Shown: positions 33,171 to 43,277, counted from the stretch's first letter. The stretch is 64,000 nucleotides of DNA from Shewanella schlegeliana (GCF_016765635.1 NZ_JAESVD010000011.1:117366-181365); one strand, 5' to 3'. Notes: generated from the sequence alone by a model not told the origin. Numbers and translations: made by a program.

Positions 33171-34538
33171 ATGAAAAAAACAATAATCGCTAGTTTGTTG
33201 TTAGGGCTTTTTGCTGGCTCAGCAACAGCTGCTCAAGCCATTGTTGGTGAAGCTAATCTTAGTCAGACTAATGTTAGCCAGACTAATGTTAGCCAAGCTA
33301 TGGCTCAGGCTCAGATTGGGGCTCAGGCTCAGATTGGCGCTAGCGCAAGTCAAACCGCTCAGTTTAGTGACTGGCTTCCTCAAGTGATGCAACGTTTTAA
33401 CAGTTTGCCAGAGGTGCAAGCTCAAGAGGCGCGCCGTCAGCAGGCATTAATGAGCATTGAGGCGGCAGACAAAGCTGTCTATAACCCAGAGTTAGGACTG
33501 GGTTACCAAAATGCCAGTGAAGACACCTATAGCTTAGATATCAGCCAGACAATCGACTGGGGTGATAAGCGTGGCGTGGCAACGCGTATCGCTCAGTTAG
33601 AGAGCGAAATCCTACTATCTAATATCGTGCTTGAGCGTAACCAGATGTTGGCCGATAGACTGCTAGCATTAACCAGCCAGAGTCAGGCGCGTAAGGCGCT
33701 TGAGTTTCAACGTCAACAGTTTGAAATTGCTAAGGCTCAGTTAGATATCGCTCGCCAGCGTACCGAGGTGGGGGATATGTCTCAGGTTGAGCTACAGCTG
33801 ATGCAGCTCGATGTCGCGAGCAATGCTGCCGATTACGCGCTAGCAGAGCAAGTCTCTATTGCCGCTGATGGTGCGGTGTTAGCCCTATTTGGGGAGTATG
33901 ACCTACCGTTTGAAGATTTCGTAAACGCACTGTCTGTGCAGGCGAGTCATATTCAAGTTTCACCAGAGCTACCGGCACTAAAGAGTGCTTATCAGCAAGT
34001 GTTGGTGGCCAAGGTGAGCACTGAGCAAGCCAAAGCTGACAGCAGCGCCGACCCCAGTATCAGCCTTAGCGCCGAGCGTGAAGGTGAAGAGAATAAGTTT
34101 GGCGTCGGTGTGTCTATTCCGCTGCAGATCAGAAACAACTATAGCGAGGCGATTGCCGTCGCCAATCAAGGCGTGGTGATCGCAGAGCAGACTTACCTAG
34201 CGGCAGAGCGTACCTTGCTGCAGCAGCAGAAACAATTCTCGTTGAGCATTCCAAGATTAACCCAGCGCTACCAAGACTGGAGTGAGTTAGTGCTGAGTTC
34301 CGGTTCAAAGGCCGCAAGCTCACTGTCTCAACAGTGGCAGGCCGGTGACATCAATACTAGCGACTACCTACAGAGCCAAAGACAGATGAGCAGCAGCTAT
34401 TTGGCAGGTTTAACGCTCGAGTCAGCCCTTTATGAAAATTGGTTGAACTGGATGGGAGCAAGTGGGCAATTGGAAGGCTATCTCAATAGCCAACTATCGA
34501 CTCAGGGCGCTGCATCAGCCTCTGTTCAAGTGAATTAA
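33171..34538 (+). CDS. czcC: CzcC-type outer membrane factor of a metal RND pump
   Basis: The protein of about 455 residues is a TolC-like outer membrane channel. The ATG at 33171 is chosen because it is followed directly by a signal peptide (MKKTIIASLLLGLFAGSATA) and preceded by AGGA. Residues about 25-55 are low-complexity Gln/Ser/Ala repeats (SQTNVSQTN and AQAQIGAQAQIG), an unusual N-terminal insert. Two OEP domains with long helices follow. It is the first of three genes, 10 bp before czcB. Confidence 0.85.
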   Translation: MKKTIIASLLLGLFAGSATAAQAIVGEANLSQTNVSQTNVSQAMAQAQIGAQAQIGASASQTAQFSDWLPQVMQRFNSLPEVQAQEARRQQALMSIEAADKAVYNPELGLGYQNASEDTYSLDISQTIDWGDKRGVATRIAQLESEILLSNIVLERNQMLADRLLALTSQSQARKALEFQRQQFEIAKAQLDIARQRTEVGDMSQVELQLMQLDVASNAADYALAEQVSIAADGAVLALFGEYDLPFEDFVNALSVQASHIQVSPELPALKSAYQQVLVAKVSTEQAKADSSADPSISLSAEREGEENKFGVGVSIPLQIRNNYSEAIAVANQGVVIAEQTYLAAERTLLQQQKQFSLSIPRLTQRYQDWSELVLSSGSKAASSLSQQWQAGDINTSDYLQSQRQMSSSYLAGLTLESALYENWLNWMGASGQLEGYLNSQLSTQGAASASVQVN

Positions 34539-34548
34539 GGCTTTGATT

Positions 34549-35961
34549 ATGAAAACGAACAATAAAGAAGTGGTACAAACAATGATGCTAACTAACGGCA
34601 CTGCTAAATCTCGCTCATTCGATCTTAATGCGGTCACACGCGCCATGAGCTTTGGCTTCTTAATGAGCCTAACAACGGCATTTGTGCTACCAACGCTTGC
34701 CACTGCGGGGGATGGCCATGATCATGGCGCTGAAGAGGTGGTATTGGTTCAAACGCAAGACGATGGTCATGACCATGCTGCAGAAGAGACGGCCCATGAT
34801 GATAGCCACGACCATAATGCTGAAGAAGCGAGTGCCCATGAAGTTAGCCATGATCATGATGCCGAAGAGGTAAAAGCTAAAGATGATGGGCACGGTCATG
34901 ATGAAGCAGAGAAGAAAGATGATGGTCATGGACACGGCGCAGAAGAGGCGGAGGAAGATGTTCATGGTATTGAGCTAACAGCGGCGCAATTAGCACTGGC
35001 AAAGATTGAAGTGGCTCAGCTTAGTGAGCAGACATTCAGCCTAGAAGATGTAGCGACAGCAACCATAGTGGTAGATAGAGATAGAACCGTCACCATTGCC
35101 CCTCAGGTCGATGTGCGTGTATTGAAAAGAAACGTGGTACCGGGTCAAGAGGTGAATAAGGGCGATGTACTACTCACCTTAGGTGGCGTAGCGGTTGCTC
35201 AGGCACAAGCCGATTATATTAATGCTGCGGCTGAGTGGAGTCGTGTGAAGCGCATGAGCAGCAGCGCCGTTAGCGCTAGCCGTCGTTTAATGGCGCAAGT
35301 GGATGCAGAGCTTAAGCGTGCAACCCTTGAGGCGATGAAGATGACGCCTACACAGATCAAGGCGCTGGCTAATGCCCCAGAAACTATCGGTAGCTATCAG
35401 TTGATTGCCCCTATTAGCGGTCGTGTTCAGCAAGATATCGCACTATTAGGCCAAATCGTACCTGCTGGTACGGCGTTGATGCAGCTAACCGATGAGTCAC
35501 ACCTATGGGTTGAAGCCGAGTTAACCCCAACGCAAGCCGAGAAGGTGAGCATTGGTAGCAAAACCGTGGTTAAGGTTGGCGACAAGAGCATGGAAGGCAC
35601 CATTATCGGTCGATCACATGAGCTTGATAGCGTGACCCGTACCGAACAGATCTTGGTGGCGTTTGAAAACGCAGGCCATGTATTACACGCGGGCCAATTT
35701 GCTGAACTGTACCTACCGGATGCATCGAAAGGCGGCGTGATCTTACCGGATTCGGCACTGACTCGTAGCAGCGATGGTCATTGGCAGGTCTTTATTGAGG
35801 GTGCTGAGGGTTTCGAAGCATTAGAGGTTGAAGTGGTTGAGCGTCAGCGCGGCATGAACCTAGTTCGTGGCTTGGCGAAAGATACCAAGGTCGTTATTTC
35901 AGGGGCATTCTTCCTCGCCTCTGAACAGGCTAAATCTGGTTTCGATATCCACAATCACTAA
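34549..35961 (+). CDS. czcB: CzcB-type periplasmic adaptor with a His-rich N-terminal region
   Basis: This is the membrane fusion protein that joins CzcA and CzcC. The ATG at 34549 with AAGG eight bases upstream is preferred. After a signal or anchor helix (about residues 29-45) come about 90 residues of imperfect DGHDHxAEE-like repeats with over 20 His and many acidic residues, fit to bind divalent metal. The adaptor core follows, with the lipoyl half-motif VDVRVLKRNVVPGQEVNKGD and PISGRVQQDIALLGQIVPAG, then a beta-barrel and a membrane-proximal domain. Confidence 0.87.
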   Translation: MKTNNKEVVQTMMLTNGTAKSRSFDLNAVTRAMSFGFLMSLTTAFVLPTLATAGDGHDHGAEEVVLVQTQDDGHDHAAEETAHDDSHDHNAEEASAHEVSHDHDAEEVKAKDDGHGHDEAEKKDDGHGHGAEEAEEDVHGIELTAAQLALAKIEVAQLSEQTFSLEDVATATIVVDRDRTVTIAPQVDVRVLKRNVVPGQEVNKGDVLLTLGGVAVAQAQADYINAAAEWSRVKRMSSSAVSASRRLMAQVDAELKRATLEAMKMTPTQIKALANAPETIGSYQLIAPISGRVQQDIALLGQIVPAGTALMQLTDESHLWVEAELTPTQAEKVSIGSKTVVKVGDKSMEGTIIGRSHELDSVTRTEQILVAFENAGHVLHAGQFAELYLPDASKGGVILPDSALTRSSDGHWQVFIEGAEGFEALEVEVVERQRGMNLVRGLAKDTKVVISGAFFLASEQAKSGFDIHNH

Positions 35962-35973
35962 GAGGCTGCTGCA

Positions 35974-38900
35974 ATGTTACAGAAACTCATAGACGTTGCC
36001 GTTCGCAACCGTCTTCTGGTGGTGCTTGCGCTGGTCGGCTTGATTGTTGCCAGCGTAGCCATGCTACCAAAACTAAATTTAGATGCCTTTCCTGATGTGA
36101 CTAACGTTCAGGTCACGGTAAACACCGCCGCCGAAGGCTTAGCGGCAGAAGAAGTTGAGAAATTGATCAGTTACCCAGTCGAGTCGGCGATGTACGCTCT
36201 ACCTGCGGTGACTGAGGTGCGTTCACTTTCCCGTACCGGTTTGTCAATTGTGACCGTGGTATTTGCGGAAGGCACGGATATTTATTTCGCGCGTCAGCAG
36301 GTGTTTGAGCAGTTACAGGCTGCACGTGAGATGATCCCTGATGGGGTCGGTGTGCCTGAAATTGGTCCTAATACCTCGGGTTTGGGGCAGATCTATCAAT
36401 ATATCTTGCGTGCTACACCTGAGTCTGGTGTCAATGCGGCCGAGCTGCGTAGCATCAACGACTACATGGTCAAACTTATCATGATGCCTGTGGGCGGCGT
36501 GACTGAGGTGTTATCTTTCGGTGGTGAAGTGCGTCAGTATCAGGTGCAAATTGAGCCTAATAAGCTACTGAGTTACGGTCTATCTATGGCGCAGGTGACC
36601 GCCGCCTTAGAGAGCAATAACCGCAACGCGGGTGGCTGGTTTATGGACCAAGGCCAAGAGCAATTAGTGGTACGTGGTTATGGCTTATTACCAGCAGGAG
36701 ATGCGGGACTTAAAGCGATTGCGCAAATTCCACTGACCGAAGTTGCTGGTACGCCTGTACGTGTGGGTGATATTGCCAAAGTAGACTACGGCAGTGAAAT
36801 TCGCGTCGGTGCGGTGACCATGACTCGCCGTGATGAAGCGGGGAACGCGCAAGACTTAGGTGAAGTCGTCGCCGGTGTGGTGCTTAAGCGTATGGGGGCT
36901 AACACTAAAGAAACCATCGACGATATCAGTGCTCGTACGACGATGATTGAACAGGCGTTGCCTGATGGCGTGTCGTTCGAAGTCTTCTACGACCAATCAG
37001 ACCTCGTTAATCAGGCTGTTACTACGGTGCGTGATGCCCTGTTGATGGCATTCGTGTTTATCGTGGTGATCTTAGCACTGTTCCTCGTCAACATCCGCGC
37101 GACAATGTTGGTGTTGCTATCCATTCCGGTCTCTATCGGCTTGGCGCTATTAGTGATGTCTTACTTTGGCATGTCGGCTAACTTGATGTCATTAGGTGGC
37201 TTAGCCGTGGCTATCGGTATGCTAGTTGATGGCTCGGTGGTGATGGTGGAAAACATTTTCAAACACCTAACTCAACCTGATAGACGTCATTTGGCTAATG
37301 CTCGAAAGCGTGCATCGGGTGAAGGTGACCCTTACCACGCCGATGAAGATGGTACTCAGACGGTGGCTCACGATGAGTCTAGCAATGGCATTGCCATGCG
37401 CGTCATGCTGGCGGCGAAAGAGGTGTGTAGTCCAATCTTCTTCGCTACGGCGATCATCATTGTGGTATTTGCGCCACTGTTCGCTCTAGAGGGCGTTGAA
37501 GGTAAGTTATTCCAGCCGATGGCTGTGAGTATTATTCTGGCGATGATCTCCGCTCTGTTAGTGGCCTTGATTGCGGTGCCAGCGCTTGCGGTCTACCTGT
37601 TTAAGCGTGGTGTGGTGCTGCGCGAAAGTGCGGTACTTAAGCCGATTGAGTCGGTTTACCGTAAGCTGCTAAGCTCAACGATGGCGCACCCCAAAGTGGT
37701 GATAATCACGGCGGTTGTGATGTTTGCCATGAGCATGATGCTACTACCAAGACTCGGTACTGAGTTTGTGCCTGAGCTAGAAGAGGGCACCATCAACCTA
37801 CGTGTGACCCTGGCGCCTACGGCGAGCCTTGCAACCTCTTTGGATGTTGCACCTAAGCTTGAGGCACTACTGCTTGAATTCCCTGAAGTGGATTATGCCC
37901 TTAGCCGGATCGGCGCCGCCGAATTAGGTGGCGATCCTGAGCCAGTGAACAACATCGAGATCTATATCGGTCTTAAGCCTGTTGATGAGTGGGTCAGTGC
38001 GACCAATCGTTTTGAACTGCAGCGTAAGATGGAAGAGAAGCTCAACGTCTATCCAGGCCTACTGTTTACCTTTTCTCAGCCAATTGCGACTCGAGTCGAT
38101 GAGTTGCTGTCTGGGGTTAAGGCGCAGTTAGCGATAAAGATCTTTGGCCCGGACTTAGATGTATTGTCTGAGCGCGGCCAAGTGCTCACCGAGTTAGTGT
38201 CACAGATCCCGGGTGCGGTGGACGTATCGCTTGAGCAGGTGAGTGGTGAAGCCCAGTTAGTGGTTCGTCCTAAGCGTGATCAGCTAGCGCGTTATGGCAT
38301 TAGTGTCGATGAGATCATGGCGCTGGTTAGCCAAGGTGTTGGCGGAGCGAGTGCTGGGCAGGTGATCGACGGTAACGCTCGTTATGACATCTATGTTCGC
38401 CTAGGTGAGCAATATCGTAGTTCGCCAGATATCTTAGAGGATCTACTACTTACCGGTGTGAGCGGTGCAACTGTGCGCCTTGGTGAAGTGGCTGACGTGG
38501 TGATTGAGATGGCACCGCCAAACATTCGCCGCGACGACGTTCAGCGCCGTGTGGTGGTGCAGGCTAACGTGTCAGATCGTGATATGGGCTCGGTAGTTAA
38601 TGATATCTACGCGATTGTGCCGCAGGCTGAGTTACCGCCAGGTTATACCGTTGTGGTGGGTGGTCAGTATGAGAACCAGCAGCGCGCCCAGCAAAAGCTA
38701 ATGCTAGTGGTACCTGTCTCTATCGCCTTGATAGCCTTGCTATTGTTCTTCTCATTTGGTTCGGTAAAACAGGTTGGCTTGATTATGGCTAACGTACCTC
38801 TGGCACTGATTGGTGGTGTTGTGGCTCTGTTTGCCAGTGGCACCTATCTGTCGGTACCAAGCTCTATCGGCTTTATTACTCTATTTGGTGTGGCGGTACT

Positions 38901-39198
38901 TAACGGCGTGGTGTTGGTGGACTCGATTAACCAGCGCCGGGCTAGCGTTAAAGAGGAGACCGATGAGTCACTCTATGATGCGGTTTACGAAGGTACCGTT
39001 GGGCGTCTGCGTCCGGTACTGATGACGGCGCTGACATCGGCCCTTGGCTTGATCCCAATTCTACTCTCTTCGGGAGTGGGTAGTGAGATCCAGCAGCCAC
39101 TAGCCGTGGTGATCATCGGCGGTCTATTTAGTTCAACAGCGCTTACCTTGCTTGTGTTGCCAACACTTTACCGTTGGATCTACCAAGGTCGTAAGTAA
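35974..39198 (+). CDS. czcA: CzcA-type heavy-metal RND efflux pump
   Basis: The 1,074-residue proton/metal antiporter has twelve membrane helices and two large periplasmic loops. The N-terminus (NLDAFPDVTNVQVTVNT) is typical of HME-RND pumps. In helix 4 the key motif reads AIGMLVDGSVVMVEN, from Ala413. CzcA of Cupriavidus has DFG at its start; here the first Asp is Ala while the second Asp (Asp419) and the Glu (Glu426) remain. A charged loop of about 45 residues after it contains His and acidic residues. Metal specificity may thus differ from Co/Zn/Cd. It closes the czcCBA operon. Confidence 0.92.
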   Translation: MLQKLIDVAVRNRLLVVLALVGLIVASVAMLPKLNLDAFPDVTNVQVTVNTAAEGLAAEEVEKLISYPVESAMYALPAVTEVRSLSRTGLSIVTVVFAEGTDIYFARQQVFEQLQAAREMIPDGVGVPEIGPNTSGLGQIYQYILRATPESGVNAAELRSINDYMVKLIMMPVGGVTEVLSFGGEVRQYQVQIEPNKLLSYGLSMAQVTAALESNNRNAGGWFMDQGQEQLVVRGYGLLPAGDAGLKAIAQIPLTEVAGTPVRVGDIAKVDYGSEIRVGAVTMTRRDEAGNAQDLGEVVAGVVLKRMGANTKETIDDISARTTMIEQALPDGVSFEVFYDQSDLVNQAVTTVRDALLMAFVFIVVILALFLVNIRATMLVLLSIPVSIGLALLVMSYFGMSANLMSLGGLAVAIGMLVDGSVVMVENIFKHLTQPDRRHLANARKRASGEGDPYHADEDGTQTVAHDESSNGIAMRVMLAAKEVCSPIFFATAIIIVVFAPLFALEGVEGKLFQPMAVSIILAMISALLVALIAVPALAVYLFKRGVVLRESAVLKPIESVYRKLLSSTMAHPKVVIITAVVMFAMSMMLLPRLGTEFVPELEEGTINLRVTLAPTASLATSLDVAPKLEALLLEFPEVDYALSRIGAAELGGDPEPVNNIEIYIGLKPVDEWVSATNRFELQRKMEEKLNVYPGLLFTFSQPIATRVDELLSGVKAQLAIKIFGPDLDVLSERGQVLTELVSQIPGAVDVSLEQVSGEAQLVVRPKRDQLARYGISVDEIMALVSQGVGGASAGQVIDGNARYDIYVRLGEQYRSSPDILEDLLLTGVSGATVRLGEVADVVIEMAPPNIRRDDVQRRVVVQANVSDRDMGSVVNDIYAIVPQAELPPGYTVVVGGQYENQQRAQQKLMLVVPVSIALIALLLFFSFGSVKQVGLIMANVPLALIGGVVALFASGTYLSVPSSIGFITLFGVAVLNGVVLVDSINQRRASVKEETDESLYDAVYEGTVGRLRPVLMTALTSALGLIPILLSSGVGSEIQQPLAVVIIGGLFSSTALTLLVLPTLYRWIYQGRK

Positions 39199-39616
39199 TG
39201 CTTGTCTGTTCACGGCTCCATTGGGCCGTGACTTATTCATTATTTCTTTACCAAGGAGGGTAAAGAGAGCTTGATAATGGCGGTGACGCATTAGTCTGCC
39301 ATCACCGCTGCATCTTGTTTTTTAGATACGGTTCGCGAGTCGTTAAGCTGTACTGTGTTTATTAAGGCGCGAGCTGAAGTTTAGCTTGCGGTTATGCCTA
39401 ACCACCTTAATGGATAATGTGCCTAGCATGGCTGGCTTATTTAGTACGCGGAGCAGGAGTGCTCCGCATTTTTCGTGCACTGATTTTACTTCAACTTCTA
39501 CACATCTCTCTTCCCAACTTCTCGGCTAAACCCTGTGCCTTGTCTTGGGGAAATTCATCAGCGTAAATCTCAGCTATCTTTTATAGATGATCTTAAACGA
39601 TGATTCTGAGGTGATT
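39199..39616. other. Intergenic region between czcA and mepA
   Basis: No gene is supported here. TCACGGC (39210-39216) can pair with GCCGTGA (39225-39231) soon after czcA and may end that operon weakly. The strong hairpin at 39448-39473 is listed separately. The rest shows no recognisable promoter or operator. Confidence 0.45.
39448..39473 (+). terminator. Intrinsic terminator upstream of mepA
   Basis: GCGGAGCA at 39448-39455 pairs with TGCTCCGC at 39460-39467 over a GGAG loop and is followed by ATTTTT. It stands 250 bp after czcA, so it would be a second terminator of that operon or end a short RNA. Confidence 0.75.
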
Positions 39617-40483
39617 ATGTTGGCGAGTAAGTTGAGGGGGATTTTACGGCGGACGCTGGCATTTGTCGGTTTAAACCTATTCGTTTCCTCGGCTGCGATA
39701 GCTAATCTATGGGAGGCTGCTGATACTCCCTATGCTAGCCAAGCTAGCGCTATCGGCAGTTATGCCAATGGCTGCCTAAAAGGGGCTGAGGCCTTACCGT
39801 TAAACGGTAACGGCTATCAGGTTATCCGTCCTCAACGGCAGCGATACTATGGCCACCCAGAGCTTATCGAGTTCATCGAGCAGTATTCCGCGAGTCTAAA
39901 TCGCCTAGGCAGTGACGACATTTTGATTGCTGATATGTCGATGCCAAGAGGAGGCAATTTTACCCAAGGCCACACGAGTCATCAGATAGGACTTGATGTG
40001 GATATCTGGCTGAAACTTGCGGCAGAGCCATTATTAGACGGTGAGCGAGAGCAGCCGACACCGCTTAAGCTGGTTAATCAAAAGCAGTTTAAACTCGATA
40101 CTCAGTTGTGGTCGAATGCCCAGACTCAGATGCTAAAGCTAGCAGCAATAGATGCGCGCGTTGCACGAATTTTTGTTAGCCCAGTGATAAAGCAGCACTT
40201 GTGTGATTTAGGCTTAGATGATGACGCTTGGCTTGAGAAGGTGCGTCCATGGTGGGGGCACACTTACCATATGCATGTGAGGCTACGTTGCCCAAAGGGG
40301 GATGAGTTTTGCCGTGAACAGGTGAAAATTCCCAAGGGTAGTGGTTGTAGTGAACTTGGCTGGTGGAGGCAGCAGCTGACGCAGGCCAAGGTGGCAAAAG
40401 TCGAAAAACCAAAAGTGAAGCCGAAGCAGGTAAAAGCCAAGCGAAAGCCTAAGCTGTGCGAAGCCGTTGTCACAGCTAAGTAG
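39617..40483 (+). CDS. mepA: Penicillin-insensitive murein endopeptidase MepA
   Basis: MepA is a periplasmic zinc peptidase that cuts D-Ala-mDAP crosslinks in peptidoglycan. The ATG at 39617 with GAGG at 39608-39611 is chosen and gives a clean signal peptide ending near AIA. Zinc ligands are visible in GHTSHQIGLDVD (His119, Asp126) and in WWGHTYHMH (His about 220), the LAS-family set. Six Cys suggest disulfides. The C-terminal 30 residues are Lys-rich and variable. Confidence 0.9.
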   Translation: MLASKLRGILRRTLAFVGLNLFVSSAAIANLWEAADTPYASQASAIGSYANGCLKGAEALPLNGNGYQVIRPQRQRYYGHPELIEFIEQYSASLNRLGSDDILIADMSMPRGGNFTQGHTSHQIGLDVDIWLKLAAEPLLDGEREQPTPLKLVNQKQFKLDTQLWSNAQTQMLKLAAIDARVARIFVSPVIKQHLCDLGLDDDAWLEKVRPWWGHTYHMHVRLRCPKGDEFCREQVKIPKGSGCSELGWWRQQLTQAKVAKVEKPKVKPKQVKAKRKPKLCEAVVTAK

Positions 40484-40552
40484 TGCTAAGAAGTTGTTAG
40501 TGTTAGTGAAGGTGCGGACGTGAGGGTTTTGAGTTAGCTCTATTAAGAGTAC

Positions 40553-40577
40553 AAAGCGCCCCGTGTAGGGGCGCTTT
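40553..40577 (+). terminator. Terminator between mepA and the YhcH-family gene
   Basis: AAAGCGCCCC at 40553-40562 pairs perfectly with GGGGCGCTTT at 40568-40577, followed by ATT. It stands between convergent genes and can work on both strands. Confidence 0.8.
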
Positions 40578-40673
40578 ATTGTTTGCCTTAACGCCTATTG
40601 CTCTGGAGTGAATCCGGGCTTAAACGCTAGGCTGACTTAAGTGCTACTTAGACTGGCTTTAATGCTAGTAGCT

Positions 40674-41135
40674 CTATGCGCGAACTTTAATCACTATCTT
40701 TCTGACTTGGCTTGCGTTAGCCCCTGTGCCTGGCATATGTATATCACCTGGGAAGAACAGTGCAAACATGCCTGCCTTTAGTGGGATAAATGCGGCATCA
40801 TCTTTATTCGATTCATAATCAAAGTTAGCGTAGTCATGCTCACTGTTGTAAGCCTTCGATGGTGTCTGGTTAGCCAAAGGTAGGTAGCCGAACTCCTCTT
40901 CACCACTCACTACATATTGCACATCAATATATTGCTGGTGAACTTCAAACGGCTCTAACTCCTTAGGCTTAGTCTGATAATCGTTAACGATGACAAACAG
41001 ATCTTTGCCTTCTAACTCATATTTTCCGACTTCCAGCTGGCTAAAGTCGGTCGTTGCTAGATGTTCGAGGGCTTTAGCAATTCGTGGATTGATCGCAGTG
41101 TAGAGTTGGCGGTTCGCTAAAGTATCAACAATCAT
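40674..41135 (-). CDS. YhcH/YjgK/YiaL-family cupin-like protein
   Basis: The 153-residue protein matches the family that includes YiaL, YhcH and EbgC, with E-P-F-E-V-H-Q-Q-Y-I-D-V-Q-Y-V-V and the metal-binding F-F-P-G-D-I-H-M-P. Such proteins are thought to handle the anomers of sugars or sialic acid derivatives. No sugar genes lie next to it, so its substrate remains open. Confidence 0.85.
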   Translation of the reverse strand: MIVDTLANRQLYTAINPRIAKALEHLATTDFSQLEVGKYELEGKDLFVIVNDYQTKPKELEPFEVHQQYIDVQYVVSGEEEFGYLPLANQTPSKAYNSEHDYANFDYESNKDDAAFIPLKAGMFALFFPGDIHMPGTGANASQVRKIVIKVRA

Positions 41136-41407
41136 GATGTTTGCTCACAGTAGGTCTAAGTTGACCATTAAAATTAGTTAAACAAAGCCAGGCTGAAACG
41201 CCTGTCATTTAAAAAGCGAAGTGTAGCCTTAACTCGCCTTAGGCGATACAAGAGTTCACTTCAAATTCGCTCTCTTTTGCGTCGAACGTACCTTTATGGT
41301 TTTCGGTTACTGTCGAGCATATTTCCGAGTTGCGTCCATCGAGTATCGCGTTTAGGGTATGGCCTAGACAGATTGAGAGCGAAAGTAATTTAACTTTAAG
41401 GATGAAT

Positions 41408-42463
41408 GTGGCTTCGTTACGATTGATTGCAGGGCCCAAGGCCTATCAAACACTGAGTGAAAATGGCTTCAAGCCTGAGCTGTTTTCACAGCTGCTTGCC
41501 GCTTCTGGAGGCCCTAAGTGGATTGGCATAGCAGGGCTTGACCGTTACCTGTTTACCGAGTTTTTTAAAGGGCTAAATCAGCCGCTGCATACCCTTGGCG
41601 CATCATCTGGGGCATGGCGATTAGCGTGCCTAGCTCAGGCTAAACCGGGAGCCGCTTACGATCGTTTAGAGGAGCTTTATATCGGTCAGCGATACGATAC
41701 TAAGCCTACCGCGATAGAAGTCTCACAGCAGGTGAGCGGGATTATAGAAGGTTTGCTGGGCAGTCGGGGGGCAGCCGAGATAGTCAGTCATTCCCAGATC
41801 AATAGTCACTACATTGCCTGTCAAGCTCGGCATATTAATCGCATCGGAGGACAGGCGCCGCTGGCGCTTGGTTTAGCAACGGCGGCAATGACAAACTTAG
41901 TCAGTCGTAAGAGCCTAGCTTGGCATTTTAAGCGCTGCATCTTTGGTGTTAAGCAGCAGTCTTCTCCTTTTGCAGGACTTAAAGACTTACCGAGTCAGTT
42001 TTACTCCCTCTCTCAGAGTAATATTCATCAAGTGTTATTGGCGACGGGTTCCATTCCTTGGGTGTTGGCACCTGTTAAGAGGATTGATGGTGCACCTAAG
42101 GGGCATTATTACGATGGTGGGATCACCGATTACCACTTCGATCTGCCACTCAGCCATAGCCAAGGCTTGACCTTGTATCCGCATTTTTACCCTAAGATGT
42201 CACCGGGCTGGTTTGATAAATCTTTGTCTTGGCGTCTAGCTAAGGCTAATTATGACAATGCGCTAATTTTAGCACCAACCGATGACTACTTACAGAATCT
42301 GCCCTATGGCAAGCTTCCAGATCGAGATGACTTTAAGCGCTTAGATAGCGACTCGAGAATCAAGTATTGGCGTAAAGCGGCTTTGATGAGCCAAGTGTTA
42401 GCCGATGATTTAAATGACATTATGGCTAAAAACTTGTTCCATGAACGACTGGAGAGGCTATAG
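41408..42463 (+). CDS. Patatin-like phospholipase
   Basis: The protein of about 351 residues has the patatin catalytic dyad: Ser66 in the nucleophile elbow GASSG and Asp236 in DGG. AAGG at 41398-41401 is six bases before the GTG at 41408, which decides the start; an ATG at 41402 overlaps that ribosome site, and the frame is open to 41330. No signal peptide is seen, so it may act on the inner leaflet or be injected. The substrate is unknown. Confidence 0.75.
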   Translation: MASLRLIAGPKAYQTLSENGFKPELFSQLLAASGGPKWIGIAGLDRYLFTEFFKGLNQPLHTLGASSGAWRLACLAQAKPGAAYDRLEELYIGQRYDTKPTAIEVSQQVSGIIEGLLGSRGAAEIVSHSQINSHYIACQARHINRIGGQAPLALGLATAAMTNLVSRKSLAWHFKRCIFGVKQQSSPFAGLKDLPSQFYSLSQSNIHQVLLATGSIPWVLAPVKRIDGAPKGHYYDGGITDYHFDLPLSHSQGLTLYPHFYPKMSPGWFDKSLSWRLAKANYDNALILAPTDDYLQNLPYGKLPDRDDFKRLDSDSRIKYWRKAALMSQVLADDLNDIMAKNLFHERLERL

Positions 42464-42625
42464 CTCCTTGGTATGAAGGCGTAATAAAATCGATTATTTT
42501 CCTGTCTATTTAGTAGGTGTCGCTGGATGAGGCTTGCTGGCTGAAATTTGCTCAGCTGCTACACTTTAAGCATTATTCGCGACTTTAAAAATGATGTGAC
42601 CTACCTATTCAAGGGGGAGGTTATT

Positions 42626-43219
42626 ATGCAAACTAAAGAGATGGCATTACTGGCGCACGACGCTTTATTGTTGCCTGGAGGGCGGGTAGAGATCCGCGTG
42701 ATAGCTCCTCGCTGTATGAATATGATTGCCGAAGCCCTCAAGGGGCACTATCCCTTGGTATTTGGTATGAGCAAGCCCAATAGTAACCCGCCCTGCTATG
42801 AAACGGCTACCCAATGTGAGGTGATTGATTTTAACCAGCTCGATGATAATTGCTTAGGGATCATACTCGAAGGTAAGCAGAGGGTTAAGATCCTTTCTGC
42901 GGCGGAGCGTAAAGATGGCAGCTGGATCTGCCGAGTGCTGCCTAGCAACAACTGGCAGCAGGAGCCTATTTACGGTGAATTTGAGCTTATCAGTGCCGCA
43001 CTACAACAGTTTTATGAGGTTAACCCGGAGCTGTTAGGCCTCTACGAGAACGATGTACATCTGGAGGATGCCTCATGGGTGAGCCAGCGCTGGTTAGAGG
43101 TGTTGCCCCTGTATAATCAAGATAAGTTACGTTTGCTCAACCAGCCTAATTGCCACAAAACCATGAACTTCGTACTAGAGTTGATTAAGTCCCACGCTAG
43201 AGATAATCAACACTCTTAG
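42626..43219 (+). CDS. LON substrate-binding-domain protein
   Basis: The protein of about 197 residues matches only the N-terminal substrate-binding domain of Lon protease, without ATPase or protease parts. The segment LLPGGRVEIRVIAPRCMNMIAEAL, seen near residue 13, is typical. GGGGGAGG just upstream of the ATG at 42626 is an unusually strong ribosome site and decides the start over the frame opening at 42548. The function of such stand-alone domains is not known. Confidence 0.8.
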   Translation: MQTKEMALLAHDALLLPGGRVEIRVIAPRCMNMIAEALKGHYPLVFGMSKPNSNPPCYETATQCEVIDFNQLDDNCLGIILEGKQRVKILSAAERKDGSWICRVLPSNNWQQEPIYGEFELISAALQQFYEVNPELLGLYENDVHLEDASWVSQRWLEVLPLYNQDKLRLLNQPNCHKTMNFVLELIKSHARDNQHS

Positions 43220-43277
43220 GCTGAGTTTTGTTAAAGTAGCGCCACTTTGTTTTGTACACTTTGACAGTTTGAGTCTT

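Noticed and set aside
41239..41439. A 66-codon minus-strand frame between the YhcH-family and patatin genes
   Set aside because: It overlaps the ribosome site and start of the patatin gene on the other strand and looks random.
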